Below, in pieces: positions 6,375-14,263 of a stretch of 21,265 bases of DNA (positions within the stretch are counted from its first letter, which is position 1; the number at the start of each line of letters is the position of its first letter). The stretch is from positions 1 through 21,265 of the IMG/VR virus record IMGVR_UViG_3300037635_001390. One strand, written 5' to 3'. Below the pieces are notes generated by a model. It was not told where the DNA came from. It ran no database searches and was given only the letters and a program-made list of their open reading frames with translations. Both the position numbers and the translations under genes were made by a program. The DNA comes from a virus.

Positions 6375-7131
6375 TGACGATTGTTTCCTTTGCCTTTAGT
6401 TTCTTCAAGAACTCATAAGCAATCATTTCATGTCCCTTTGTATTAGGGTGTGGATCATCACCAGATATTCTGTGTCTACCATCAAACCTTTCGGTGAAAG
6501 AAAACCCCTTACTGGTAATACCAATTTGCATAGGCCATCCCACAAAGTTTTTGGGATCTTTATCAAACATCTCAAAGTACTCACACTCTATGAATGCAGT
6601 TAACCATTCTCGCCACAATCGGTTTCCAACTTTCTTGCCCATCTTATTGTAGATCCATTTCGACCACAACTTAGTACCCTGTCCGTGATATATCGGTATA
6701 CCCTTCATGTCTGCAAAACTTTGAAGAATGTAGAGGTTTCTAAAATATTCTCTAGGCACATTTAAGTGTAAGTTTGTATTCACAAGAGAATCATAAACCG
6801 CCTGAACGTTGTATATCTCTGTAGTCTTCGGATCACACAATTTATTATACAGTGCAGAGATAGGCATCAAGTTATGACGATTGTAGAAATCCTCTCTATG
6901 TTGTTCTGACCACAACACGCAGATTGCATCTGGTGTATTGTCACGAAGATAGTCTACACCAATCTTCATAATTTTTTCATTACCAGATGCTTCTTTTGCA
7001 AGGTTGACGAGTTTCCAACCTTCCATATTTTCTATTACTTGTTCAGCCCAAGTTACTACACCGTTGGGTGCATAGCCAGGATATTCACTGTCTGTCCAAC
7101 TATCCCCAAGAGTAAGTAAAGTTTTAGTCAT
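6367..7131 (-). CDS. SGNH/GDSL-type hydrolase-like protein, copy 2
   Basis: This protein of 254 aa has the classical block I GDSWTD at residues 9-14 (Ser11), a NLAKEASGNEKI stretch that supplies the conserved Gly-Asn block, and DDPHPNTKGHEMIA near the C-terminus with the catalytic-type Asp-x-x-His. It is homologous to the next gene downstream over its whole length but clearly diverged, so the duplication is not recent. I take the ATG at 7131, which overlaps the bilin reductase stop by 8 nt and has GAAGAG upstream. An in-frame TTG at 7143 would add only four residues. Substrate unknown; acyl ester hydrolysis or transfer is the family role. Confidence 0.77.
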   Translation of the reverse strand: MTKTLLTLGDSWTDSEYPGYAPNGVVTWAEQVIENMEGWKLVNLAKEASGNEKIMKIGVDYLRDNTPDAICVLWSEQHREDFYNRHNLMPISALYNKLCDPKTTEIYNVQAVYDSLVNTNLHLNVPREYFRNLYILQSFADMKGIPIYHGQGTKLWSKWIYNKMGKKVGNRLWREWLTAFIECEYFEMFDKDPKNFVGWPMQIGITSKGFSFTERFDGRHRISGDDPHPNTKGHEMIAYEFLKKLKAKETIVNA

Positions 7132-7804
7132 TGATCTCTTCAAATAATACGTTGTTTACATAGTAGTCTTTTGCTTCGTCACTGATACCCATTGCACGTA
7201 TACTGTTGTGCAACTGATCATTCTTCTTCTGATTAATACAATACTTGTTGAGGATCTCTCGTGTAGAGAAATCTACCTGCACTGCTTTATCTTCCATGTT
7301 CTTTAGATAATAACATATTAATTGGGAAATGGCAAGAAGGAAGTTATCTGTTTCCTCACCACGCACGTTTCCGATTGCCATCATGTGGTCACTGAAGATC
7401 TCCTTTGCCCAAGGAGGCAGTTCACGTGGTTTCTTCCAAGTAAACTTTTGTGTCTGATCATTGAAGTGTTTACACATTTCGTGATCATCATGGACAACTG
7501 GAGAAAAATCAAAGAACGCACCACTAATCTTATTAGGGCCTGCAACAATATCACAACCAAGGATAGGGATGTCCCAGCCTGGCCGTGGAAATATATTAAG
7601 ATGTAGTAACCATAGTTTACGTTCTTCTAACAAGTCAATCGTTTTAAGATGACATTTTTCAACGAGATCACTATTCCAAAAATCATCTTGCCACCCATGA
7701 AGGTGTTGGAAGTGTTTTTTATTATCCCATTGGTTGAGGTATTTATCGAATTGTGTTTCGAGAAAAAATGCGAATCCTTTTAACTTATCAGCGTGCTCAC
7801 TCAT
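7124..7804 (-). CDS. pcyX: Ferredoxin-dependent bilin reductase, PcyA/PcyX-like
   Basis: The enzyme should reduce biliverdin IX-alpha to a phycobilin using host ferredoxin. The diagnostic segment is PRPGWDIPILGCDIVAG (residues 73-89) followed by ISGAFFDFSPV (93-103), the core of the bilin reductase family. Asp99 in FFDFSP aligns with the catalytic aspartate of PcyA (Asp105). This stretch is closer to PcyA than to PebS as I recall them. PcyX, a PcyA-like enzyme from uncultured marine viruses that makes phycoerythrobilin, is the best-fitting known relative. I cannot place the PcyA His88 equivalent with certainty; by ungapped counting the position is Leu. The length of 226 aa is normal. The ATG at 7804 overlaps the heme oxygenase stop by 8 nt, which ties the two steps together. 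The product bilin is inference. Confidence 0.85.
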   Translation of the reverse strand: MSEHADKLKGFAFFLETQFDKYLNQWDNKKHFQHLHGWQDDFWNSDLVEKCHLKTIDLLEERKLWLLHLNIFPRPGWDIPILGCDIVAGPNKISGAFFDFSPVVHDDHEMCKHFNDQTQKFTWKKPRELPPWAKEIFSDHMMAIGNVRGEETDNFLLAISQLICYYLKNMEDKAVQVDFSTREILNKYCINQKKNDQLHNSIRAMGISDEAKDYYVNNVLFEEIND

Positions 7805-8333
7805 CTGTGCTCATTTCCTCGAAAGATCGAAATGCAAAATCAAAACAAATTCTTGCTTCGTCTGCCATCGAATCATCAAGTAATGTACGCATCCCTTTGA
7901 TTAGTTCATATCTATCTTCGAACTGATAATACTTACCACTGCCTGGCACTTTCTTTGAGATCATCTGACCACCATGCAAGTCACCAAAATGACGTACATA
8001 CAAGTGTGCAAGAAGACGATGGTTGTCATTCTTAATGCTCTCAATATAGTTCACGTATTCTACAGTTGTTTCTAGTGCAGTTTCAATCGGTTGAAGATTG
8101 AATTCTTTCATCAGTTCATGCATGTCTTCGAAGATTGCGTTTGCACGAAACACACGTTTGTATTCTTCTGGTAGATCTACCGCACCTTCAAGTGCACCAT
8201 AACAAACCATCTGATTGAACAAATACTCCTGATACTCTTTTGGTGTAATATCACCACTCATCAGTGTTGTTGCGAACTGAGATGTCTCAGCCTTCTCATG
8301 ATGTTCCCACGTAAGTTCTTTTAAATTACTCAT
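7797..8333 (-). CDS. ho1: Heme oxygenase (biliverdin-forming), compact form
   Basis: This enzyme opens heme to biliverdin, iron and CO, supplying the substrate of the next gene. The proximal heme ligand is His12 in WEHHEKAE (the family H-x-x-A-E pattern). The distal helix glycines are in GDLHGGQMI (residues 117-125), matching GDLSGGQ of other heme oxygenases. At 178 aa it is short against cyanobacterial HO1 (about 240) and HmuO (about 215), but the core motifs are intact, so it looks like a reduced version rather than a broken gene. It starts with an ATGA overlap with the methyltransferase-like gene and ends in an 8-nt overlap with the reductase. It acts in the cytoplasm and needs a ferredoxin or other reductant, none of which is encoded here. 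Confidence 0.92.
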   Translation of the reverse strand: MSNLKELTWEHHEKAETSQFATTLMSGDITPKEYQEYLFNQMVCYGALEGAVDLPEEYKRVFRANAIFEDMHELMKEFNLQPIETALETTVEYVNYIESIKNDNHRLLAHLYVRHFGDLHGGQMISKKVPGSGKYYQFEDRYELIKGMRTLLDDSMADEARICFDFAFRSFEEMSTDE

Positions 8334-9049
8334 TTTCTTTTAACCCCTTGCTCTGTTCTCTGCCTCAAATTCAACTGACGTGATCCATTTGATCTCATCG
8401 ATTGATTGGGCGGTAACATGCCGAATAAGAAATATCTGGTGCCACGTTCTTCAGTTATTCCTTGTTGTTTTAAAATTAGATGACGAAGTGGCAGTTCTTT
8501 CTTAAAATCATCTATTGTGTCTTTACAGTTCACATGTCCTTCGATACCGTACATGTTATTTGATTGAAACGCAAAGTGCGTTCTTTTGTGATTCCAAGGG
8601 CATTTTTGAAGTGCCAATACATCACACATAGATTGCATATGTTCACACGATGTGTTTATAATTAACAGATTGTCGGTGTCGAATTCTCCAGACTTATATT
8701 TTGTAACGTCCACTGTACTGTAAACACAGTTATCATAATCGTGTAGGTTTGACGCCATATGTGTTGTCTGTTCGTCAATATCAAACAAGACTACTTTCTT
8801 CACCAAAGGCGCAATTACAGGAACGATGATAGATCCATACCAAGATCCAATAACTATTACCGTTAGTTTCTCTGTTAATATACCACTTTCTAGTATGGTT
8901 GTCAACAGTTCTTTTTTAGAAACAAACTGATTTGCAGAAACAGAGTCCCAGATATCACTTTGACGATCTGGAAACCTTTCTCCAAATTTGACTAACGTTC
9001 GCATATAGTCAAGATCTATGGTGTTATTATATAAGTTTATTTTTTCCAT
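8330..9049 (-). CDS. Class I SAM-dependent methyltransferase-like protein
   Basis: A Rossmann-type core is visible. Motif I is VIVIGSWYGS (residues 64-73), followed by VVLFDID (86-92) with the acidic residue that would hold the SAM ribose. A later strand is LLIINTSCEHM (128-138), a phrase I associate with methyltransferase-like proteins of marine T4-like phages. The length is 239 aa, and the last 25 residues are basic and polar and probably flexible. It overlaps the carbamoyltransferase by 13 nt upstream and the heme oxygenase by 4 nt downstream, so it is cotranslated with both. Its substrate is not evident. Methylation of a product of the biosynthetic island is as likely as a link to bilins. 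Confidence 0.65.
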   Translation of the reverse strand: MEKINLYNNTIDLDYMRTLVKFGERFPDRQSDIWDSVSANQFVSKKELLTTILESGILTEKLTVIVIGSWYGSIIVPVIAPLVKKVVLFDIDEQTTHMASNLHDYDNCVYSTVDVTKYKSGEFDTDNLLIINTSCEHMQSMCDVLALQKCPWNHKRTHFAFQSNNMYGIEGHVNCKDTIDDFKKELPLRHLILKQQGITEERGTRYFLFGMLPPNQSMRSNGSRQLNLRQRTEQGVKRK

Positions 9050-10635
9050 TTTCTAACTAACCAATTCCCTACCACAAGAATATCAAGTCCTGTTCTCTTG
9101 AATGTATCCACTGCATTCTTCGGTGTCTCCACCACAGGTTCTTGGCAATTGAAACTGGTGTTAACAAGCATAGGAACACCTGTCTCTTTATAGAATGCAT
9201 CGATAACTTTGTAGTATCTCTCATTAGTCTCTTTATCAACAGTCTGGATACGAGCGGTTCCATCGACGTGAGTGACGCCAGGGATTACCTCTTTCTTATC
9301 TTCCTTGACAGGCATGATACGTGACATGAATGGACTTGGTTGGTTTGTATCAAAATAGTCTTGATAATGTTCAACCAGAACACTAGGTGCGAACGGACGG
9401 AAGTCTTCACGCATCTTGATACGTCCATTGATAATGTCTTTGATTCTAGCATCACGTGGATCTGCAAGAATACTACGATTACCCAGTGCACGATTACCAC
9501 TCTCCGCACGTCCTTGGTGCCAACCAACTGTTGCACCATTCGCAATCTCTTTTGCAACGACTAAACAGATGTCATCAAAGTCCATCTCTTCTGCAGACAA
9601 ACCTTCAAAGATCTGTGGATCGACTTCATACTCATCCCCCATATAAATTGGTGGGATGTCTACCTCTCCATTGAGAACATAGTTAGCGTGCATGTACAGA
9701 CCAATAGATTGTCCCTCATCGCCAGGCGCACAAGGTACATAAACGTTATCCCAGTGTTTGGTTAACATCTCATTCATATAACCGTTGTATGCAACACCCC
9801 CTGCAACACATAGGTTGTTAGATGTCTTCAATGGTAATACAATCTCTTCAATCTTGTCTAAGGTAAACTGTTGTAGAGTATGAGCCATGTCAACTTTCCA
9901 ACTATCATTCTTCATGAAGGATTCGAAGTATGGATGATCTGGCCAATACTTACCTGACTGATTCCAGAACTCTTCAAACATAAGATGGAATATCTCATAC
10001 CAACGAATGTCGAACTTACCGTACCCCACGAGTCCCATAAGTTTACCTTCTTGAAGTACACCAAAGTCTCCAATTTTTGTCATGACATTCCACAACCAAC
10101 CCAATGGTAGATGATCACTTAGATCAACGACTTCTTGTTTTTTAGAGTCAACGAAGATAGAACGGAACATATTACCACCGCCATCGATGATAAAAATATC
10201 CGACTCTTCGTAACCAGAAGACAAGAACGTGTGCGCTGCATGGGCGAGGTGGTGATCAGTGTAATACACATTACCTTGTGCCTGATAGTCCCACAAGTTT
10301 TTTGGTCTGAACCCAATGGTATCTTTACCAAATTCATCGAACTTCTCAATAAACCTATCCGCACCGTACAGTTTCAGACCATTCAGTGTGTGGTTCATTG
10401 CGAGGATAGTTTCAGAGTCAGCGTTTTGATCAAACAATTCATTATACATGTCTTGAAAAGGAATTTGTTGATCCAACATTCTGAGATGTTCTGGATTCTT
10501 CTCGTTATATTTTATCCGCCAGTGACAGTGTTTACGACGATATGATACAGGGTATCTCTCGTACTGTATGTGTGTCTTTCCGTCGAATGTGTTATGATCA
10601 TGTAAGTTTAGGGGTTGGGCAAAGATCTGTGCCAT
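9037..10635 (-). CDS. Carbamoyltransferase, NodU/CmcH/TobZ family
   Basis: Enzymes of this family move a carbamoyl group from carbamoyl phosphate, through carbamoyl-adenylate, to a hydroxyl of a sugar or other small molecule. The N-terminal Kae1-like domain has the metal-binding HHLAHAA at residues 128-134, DGGG at 151-154, GGVAYNGYMN at 279-288 and GDEGQSIG at 305-312. The C-terminal domain has GRAESGNRALGNRSILADPR at 375-394 and VNTSFNCQEPVV at 491-502. All catalytic blocks seem present, and 532 aa is normal. The protein opens later than typical NodU (HDHNTFDG at 12-19), so the first strand may be shortened. It overlaps the radical SAM gene by 1 nt (TAATG). Its neighbours (DegT aminotransferase, radical SAM, methyltransferase) are the usual company in sugar or antibiotic decoration clusters. 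Confidence 0.9.
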   Translation of the reverse strand: MAQIFAQPLNLHDHNTFDGKTHIQYERYPVSYRRKHCHWRIKYNEKNPEHLRMLDQQIPFQDMYNELFDQNADSETILAMNHTLNGLKLYGADRFIEKFDEFGKDTIGFRPKNLWDYQAQGNVYYTDHHLAHAAHTFLSSGYEESDIFIIDGGGNMFRSIFVDSKKQEVVDLSDHLPLGWLWNVMTKIGDFGVLQEGKLMGLVGYGKFDIRWYEIFHLMFEEFWNQSGKYWPDHPYFESFMKNDSWKVDMAHTLQQFTLDKIEEIVLPLKTSNNLCVAGGVAYNGYMNEMLTKHWDNVYVPCAPGDEGQSIGLYMHANYVLNGEVDIPPIYMGDEYEVDPQIFEGLSAEEMDFDDICLVVAKEIANGATVGWHQGRAESGNRALGNRSILADPRDARIKDIINGRIKMREDFRPFAPSVLVEHYQDYFDTNQPSPFMSRIMPVKEDKKEVIPGVTHVDGTARIQTVDKETNERYYKVIDAFYKETGVPMLVNTSFNCQEPVVETPKNAVDTFKRTGLDILVVGNWLVRKWKK

Positions 10636-11447
10636 TATGCTGTTGTCATCCTATCAAGTATTTTATCCATCATCACTGCTTCGATCTTACTACCTCTGCG
10701 AGACAGTTTCTCTGTACACATTTGACAGTACTTTTCGAATTCAAATAGATCGAAGTTCATCATCTTATCAATGTTCTCCTGTGTCACATCAAAGTGACGA
10801 GAACCGTTGATAACTTTTTTACTACAGTGTCGGATTTTTTTCATTTCAAAATCAATTACTGGAACACGAGGGAAGAGAGAACACAAACGTCTCACCATCT
10901 CTGGTTCCTGATCAAATGTAGAGTAAGTGGGCGATCTTGAGTTATACTCTTTAAACAAGGTATTCTTGTGATGCAGTTCCATGAGTCCATGTTTCTTCTT
11001 ATATAATTCGAAGTTAGGAGTCATGATAATCACATTGTAATTATTATTTTCGTTTTCCTCTAGGAAGTCATAGTTGCCCAACTTCTCAATACGATCTTCA
11101 TAGAAGTCCAATACCAAATGTTCCACATAGTGGACGGCTGGATCTTCTAAGATGTGAGGGTAAAATTTTCTGATCAAACTGTTAGACAATACAACTGGTG
11201 TGAGATTAGGATACTTCTTAATCTCTGCAATCATCTCATCTAAGTTGTTTGTAAGTGCAGGTTCTCCACCAAGAAGATTGATTCTTGCTTTGTATGGTGA
11301 TAACCATTTAAGAAGAGGGGCTGCGAACTCCATGTCAATGTCGAGATTTCTCATCTCAGTTGTCCATGCAGTACAATAATGGCAAGATTTGTTACACGAC
11401 TTTGTCAAATAGAAGTCGATACCAAATCCAAATTTTTCTGAACTCAT
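10635..11447 (-). CDS. Radical SAM enzyme
   Basis: The [4Fe-4S] motif is C18-x3-C22-x2-C25 (SCNKSCHYC), the SAM-contacting GGEPAL is at residues 60-65, and VVLSNS follows. The reaction is SAM cleavage to a 5'-deoxyadenosyl radical that abstracts hydrogen from an unknown substrate. Near the C-terminus there are further cysteines (RHCSKK and KYCQMCTEKL) that could hold an auxiliary cluster in a cut-down SPASM-like tail. The protein is 270 aa, which is compact. It lies between a DegT aminotransferase (3-nt spacer) and the carbamoyltransferase (1-nt overlap), so it probably works on the same molecule. It lacks the distinctive layout of QueE, so I do not link it to the QueC-like gene. Confidence 0.85.
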   Translation of the reverse strand: MSSEKFGFGIDFYLTKSCNKSCHYCTAWTTEMRNLDIDMEFAAPLLKWLSPYKARINLLGGEPALTNNLDEMIAEIKKYPNLTPVVLSNSLIRKFYPHILEDPAVHYVEHLVLDFYEDRIEKLGNYDFLEENENNNYNVIIMTPNFELYKKKHGLMELHHKNTLFKEYNSRSPTYSTFDQEPEMVRRLCSLFPRVPVIDFEMKKIRHCSKKVINGSRHFDVTQENIDKMMNFDLFEFEKYCQMCTEKLSRRGSKIEAVMMDKILDRMTTA

Positions 11448-11448
11448 A

Positions 11449-12555
11449 CTATAATATTCCCACGATTGATTCTATAACGGTATTTATCTCATCGTCTGTA
11501 AGGAAAGGATGGATAGGTAGTGACATTATCGTCTGTGATGCGGTCTTGGAATTAGGCGTGTCATCTTTACGAAAGTTTATGTTATCAAAACAACCATGAT
11601 CTGAAAGTGGACAACCGTAGTGAACAGATGGTTTGAACTTCCCTGTTTGTTTTATAGACTTCTTAATAAAGTCACGAGTCTCCCGATCCTCAAAACGTAC
11701 AACGTACTTGTGGTAGTTGTGTTGGAGAACAGAACGAGGTTTTTGTTTCTGTATTTCTATCGGCATCTTTTTGAATGCAGCGTCATATAGTTTTGCAATC
11801 TCTTGACGTTTACTCTGCCATACCGTCATGAACTTAAGACGATGGGCGATAACCTCTGCGTTTGGTACATACAGTTTGGAGTTTACACCGTGTTCAGTAT
11901 CAAATGACTCACCGACTTTACCATGTCTACGTAGAGACATAACGGCATTTGCCTGATCTTTATCATTTGTCAAGAACATCCCACCGCCTGCGATACCTGC
12001 GATAACTTTATTTGAATTGAAACTGAATACACTACAGTCACCGATATTGCCTGCTTTACGACCATCCAAAGATGAACCAACAGACTGCGCTGCATCTTCT
12101 ACAAAGAGAATACCTTTGTCTCTGCACCATTCCTCAACTTCACGAGTGTCTGACATTGAACCAAACAGATGTGTCCAGATCAGTGCTTTGGTTTTTGGAG
12201 AAACCATACGTTTCACAGATTCAAAAGATAGGTGATAAGTATCCAAATCGATGTCACAGAACACAGGCGTTGCACCACAACGTGTTACGCAAGTACCAGA
12301 AGATATCCATGAGAAGTTAGTTACAATAACTTCATCACCCTGTCCAATACCTTTTGACACGAGTGCAAAGTATAACGCATCAGTTGCATTGGCAACACCT
12401 ACCGCATAGTAACGTCCAGTGAACATCTCAATGTTCTGTTCCAAAAACTCAACACTACCATCATATGGTTTTTGCATTGCTTTATCAAGTAGACCGTAGT
12501 ATGCGACTTCATTGGCTTTCCACTCACGATCCCATGCATCATATGAGATACTCAT
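11449..12555 (-). CDS. DegT/DnrJ/EryC1/StrS-type PLP aminotransferase
   Basis: This is a fold-type I PLP enzyme of the sugar aminotransferase family, which transfers an amino group to keto sugars, usually nucleotide-linked. It has GVANATDALYFAL (residues 53-65) near the PLP phosphate, VEDAAQSVGS (152-161) with the PLP-nitrogen Asp154, and SFNSNKVIAGIAGGGM (178-193) with Lys183 as the expected Schiff-base lysine. At 368 aa it is full length. The presence of this gene is the best hint that the surrounding island acts on a sugar. No sugar nucleotide dehydratase or epimerase is visible in the window, so the keto substrate would have to come from the host or from genes outside. The start at 12555 follows AGGAAG. 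Confidence 0.92.
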   Translation of the reverse strand: MSISYDAWDREWKANEVAYYGLLDKAMQKPYDGSVEFLEQNIEMFTGRYYAVGVANATDALYFALVSKGIGQGDEVIVTNFSWISSGTCVTRCGATPVFCDIDLDTYHLSFESVKRMVSPKTKALIWTHLFGSMSDTREVEEWCRDKGILFVEDAAQSVGSSLDGRKAGNIGDCSVFSFNSNKVIAGIAGGGMFLTNDKDQANAVMSLRRHGKVGESFDTEHGVNSKLYVPNAEVIAHRLKFMTVWQSKRQEIAKLYDAAFKKMPIEIQKQKPRSVLQHNYHKYVVRFEDRETRDFIKKSIKQTGKFKPSVHYGCPLSDHGCFDNINFRKDDTPNSKTASQTIMSLPIHPFLTDDEINTVIESIVGIL

Positions 12556-12558
12556 TTT

Positions 12559-13434
12559 TTACTTCCTCTTCAATATATCAATGGCGTTAAACACCGCTGT
12601 AAGATCTGGTTCTTTCAGATCACGTTTATAATAGACACTACCACCGTCTACCATAGACGGATCTCTTGCGTAGATCAGTTCCTTGCCATAGTACTTGCAT
12701 TCTTGCAAAAGTCTTGGCGCTGGATCAAATGCAGTCTTGGTGTAAACATACTTCTCGAACAGACCACACAGGTTGTCAACTGGAACGTAGATGTGTTTCA
12801 AATCATGTCTGAATACTTCTAGTCCCTTCTGATTCTCATATACAATCACTGCTGGATCTGCATAATTTTCATACTGTCCAAGAACCGTATCATAGTATTC
12901 TCTGTTCGTACCAAGGAACAAGTGTTCACAAACTGGTTCGTGGACAATGTCTTTGTACAGAGAAAAGTTAATACGCTTCTCAAAATTTTCACCAACACCA
13001 TCATTATACACTTCTTTATCACAAATGTCAACAACATAATTTGCATTAAAATACATTAATGCAGCCTGATATGCTTGTTCTGGATGGTTGGTGGAGTAAG
13101 TCGAGATCAATTTGTTGCATAACTCACTGAGTATGAACCGTTGTTTCTCTGTGTACTTTTTGCGATTGTGGTACGGCAGGGTGACCATTGACCTGTTCAA
13201 AATGAAACACCCATCATGATCCCAAACGGTCACAATTTCGTCATCGAACATGACATGATCATAGACCCGATACTTATTGTTTATCGCATCTATGTAATCT
13301 TGTTTAGTAAAACCTTCGGAAGGGAAAAAGAGACACTTTGTCTCCATTCCCGCTTCGTTTAATTTATGTGTATATTCATAACTATAATGAAGCAAACCAT
13401 CAGAAGGTTTGCTTGTACAAAGGACATATAACAT
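12559..13434 (-). CDS. Unknown protein, weakly glycosyltransferase-like
   Basis: This is a protein of 291 aa with no motif I can assign firmly. It opens with a hydrophobic strand MLYVLCTSK followed by a Rossmann-like pattern (YEYTHKLNEAGMETKCLFF). Near the C-terminus it has FDPAPRLLQECKYYGKELIY, a phrase that resembles the donor-binding region of GT-B glycosyltransferases, where a Pro-rich loop and a Glu precede a small-residue stretch. There is no signal peptide or membrane segment. It is coupled by TAATG to the preceding 2-oxoglutarate oxygenase and precedes the DegT aminotransferase by 3 nt, so it belongs to the same pathway. A glycosyltransferase would make sense here, but that is inference from context more than from sequence. 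Confidence 0.55.
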   Translation of the reverse strand: MLYVLCTSKPSDGLLHYSYEYTHKLNEAGMETKCLFFPSEGFTKQDYIDAINNKYRVYDHVMFDDEIVTVWDHDGCFILNRSMVTLPYHNRKKYTEKQRFILSELCNKLISTYSTNHPEQAYQAALMYFNANYVVDICDKEVYNDGVGENFEKRINFSLYKDIVHEPVCEHLFLGTNREYYDTVLGQYENYADPAVIVYENQKGLEVFRHDLKHIYVPVDNLCGLFEKYVYTKTAFDPAPRLLQECKYYGKELIYARDPSMVDGGSVYYKRDLKEPDLTAVFNAIDILKRK

Positions 13435-14252
13435 TAGGCTGCGACTAGTTCTTCTTTATCCCAGTACTGTTCATCTGCCTCAAGGATACCCTTCTGTCCT
13501 GTGACAACAACGACGAGGTGAACTCTGTCCACATCACTATCGTTCTTGACCCAGTGTTCGTAACCTTGATTTAGGAACCACACACTTCCATCTGCAGGCA
13601 GATGCATTTCATATGTGCGTTTTTTACCCTTAGTACCAATCACTGCATTCTCATGTGTGATCAGTGGAATATGAATACGAACCGCTTTGTCTGTGTTAAT
13701 GTCTAGGTGAGGTTTGATTTCCTCTCCTGCTTTAAGAACAGCGTAACGTGTACGTGCAACGTGACCGATATTCTCTTCGATCATGTTAAGTACTTCGTCT
13801 ACGTATCCTTTACAGAACTCGTTGCGTTTGTCGTATAGTTTCTCGTCGGCAATAGGTGTATAGTTTGGATGAGAAGGATCACTGATCTTCTCCATACGTC
13901 TCGCAAACTGTTGAGGTGATAGATCAGTACCCTCTAACTGTTGTGCAAGGTTTTTGTTGTGTTTCTCTGGATCACCATTGAACTCTGTGAGACACAACAT
14001 CTTATATGCTTCACCACCGTCTGCGACGAGTTTATCTTTTCTTGCTTCCTTCTCTTCATCAGTAAGGAAATATTCTAAAAGGACACGACGAACAACAAGA
14101 CCATCTTCTGTGTTATTACCATAACTCAGTCCATTATACATGTCAAAGTTATCGTAACCAAACTCATAGAACTCTTTGAGTAGTTTATCGATATCCACTT
14201 TAAAATTTAGTTTTGCCATCAAAGGCAAATGTTGTCTTTTTTTCATTTCCAT
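13434..14252 (-). CDS. 2-oxoglutarate/Fe(II) oxygenase, aspartyl/asparaginyl hydroxylase-like
   Basis: The C-terminal double-stranded beta-helix core is readable: ARTRYAVLKAGEEIKPHLD with iron ligands His182 and Asp184, RIHIPL just after, then NQGYEHWVKN with the third ligand His233, and DRVHLVV with Arg243 for the 2-oxoglutarate carboxylate. That is a complete facial triad. Family members hydroxylate protein side chains or small molecules. The first 150 residues are helical, charged and unassigned, perhaps a substrate-binding part. The length is 272 aa. The ATG at 14252 has AAAGGG 7 nt upstream; a later ATG at 14219 (MAKLNF) is possible. The stop shares one base with the next start. Confidence 0.82.
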   Translation of the reverse strand: MEMKKRQHLPLMAKLNFKVDIDKLLKEFYEFGYDNFDMYNGLSYGNNTEDGLVVRRVLLEYFLTDEEKEARKDKLVADGGEAYKMLCLTEFNGDPEKHNKNLAQQLEGTDLSPQQFARRMEKISDPSHPNYTPIADEKLYDKRNEFCKGYVDEVLNMIEENIGHVARTRYAVLKAGEEIKPHLDINTDKAVRIHIPLITHENAVIGTKGKKRTYEMHLPADGSVWFLNQGYEHWVKNDSDVDRVHLVVVVTGQKGILEADEQYWDKEELVAA

Positions 14253-14263
14253 GTGTTTACCCT

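Noticed and set aside
7741-7748. GATAAATA octamer on the minus strand
   Set aside because: It lies inside the bilin reductase coding region with no gene start nearby. Likely a chance match in AT-rich DNA, as are those near 11481 and 21192.
7124-7804. Calling the bilin reductase PebS
   Set aside because: The core segment PRPGWDIPILGCDIVAG and FFDFSP is closer to PcyA-type sequences than to the PebS sequence I remember.
10135-10545. Plus-strand open frame of 136 codons
   Set aside because: It lies wholly inside the well-supported carbamoyltransferase gene in antisense, with no recognisable motifs.
10635-11447. Calling this radical SAM enzyme QueE to complete a deazaguanine pathway
   Set aside because: The cluster motif is canonical C-x3-C-x2-C, and the extra C-terminal cysteines are not a QueE feature. 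It is grouped with the DegT and carbamoyltransferase genes instead.
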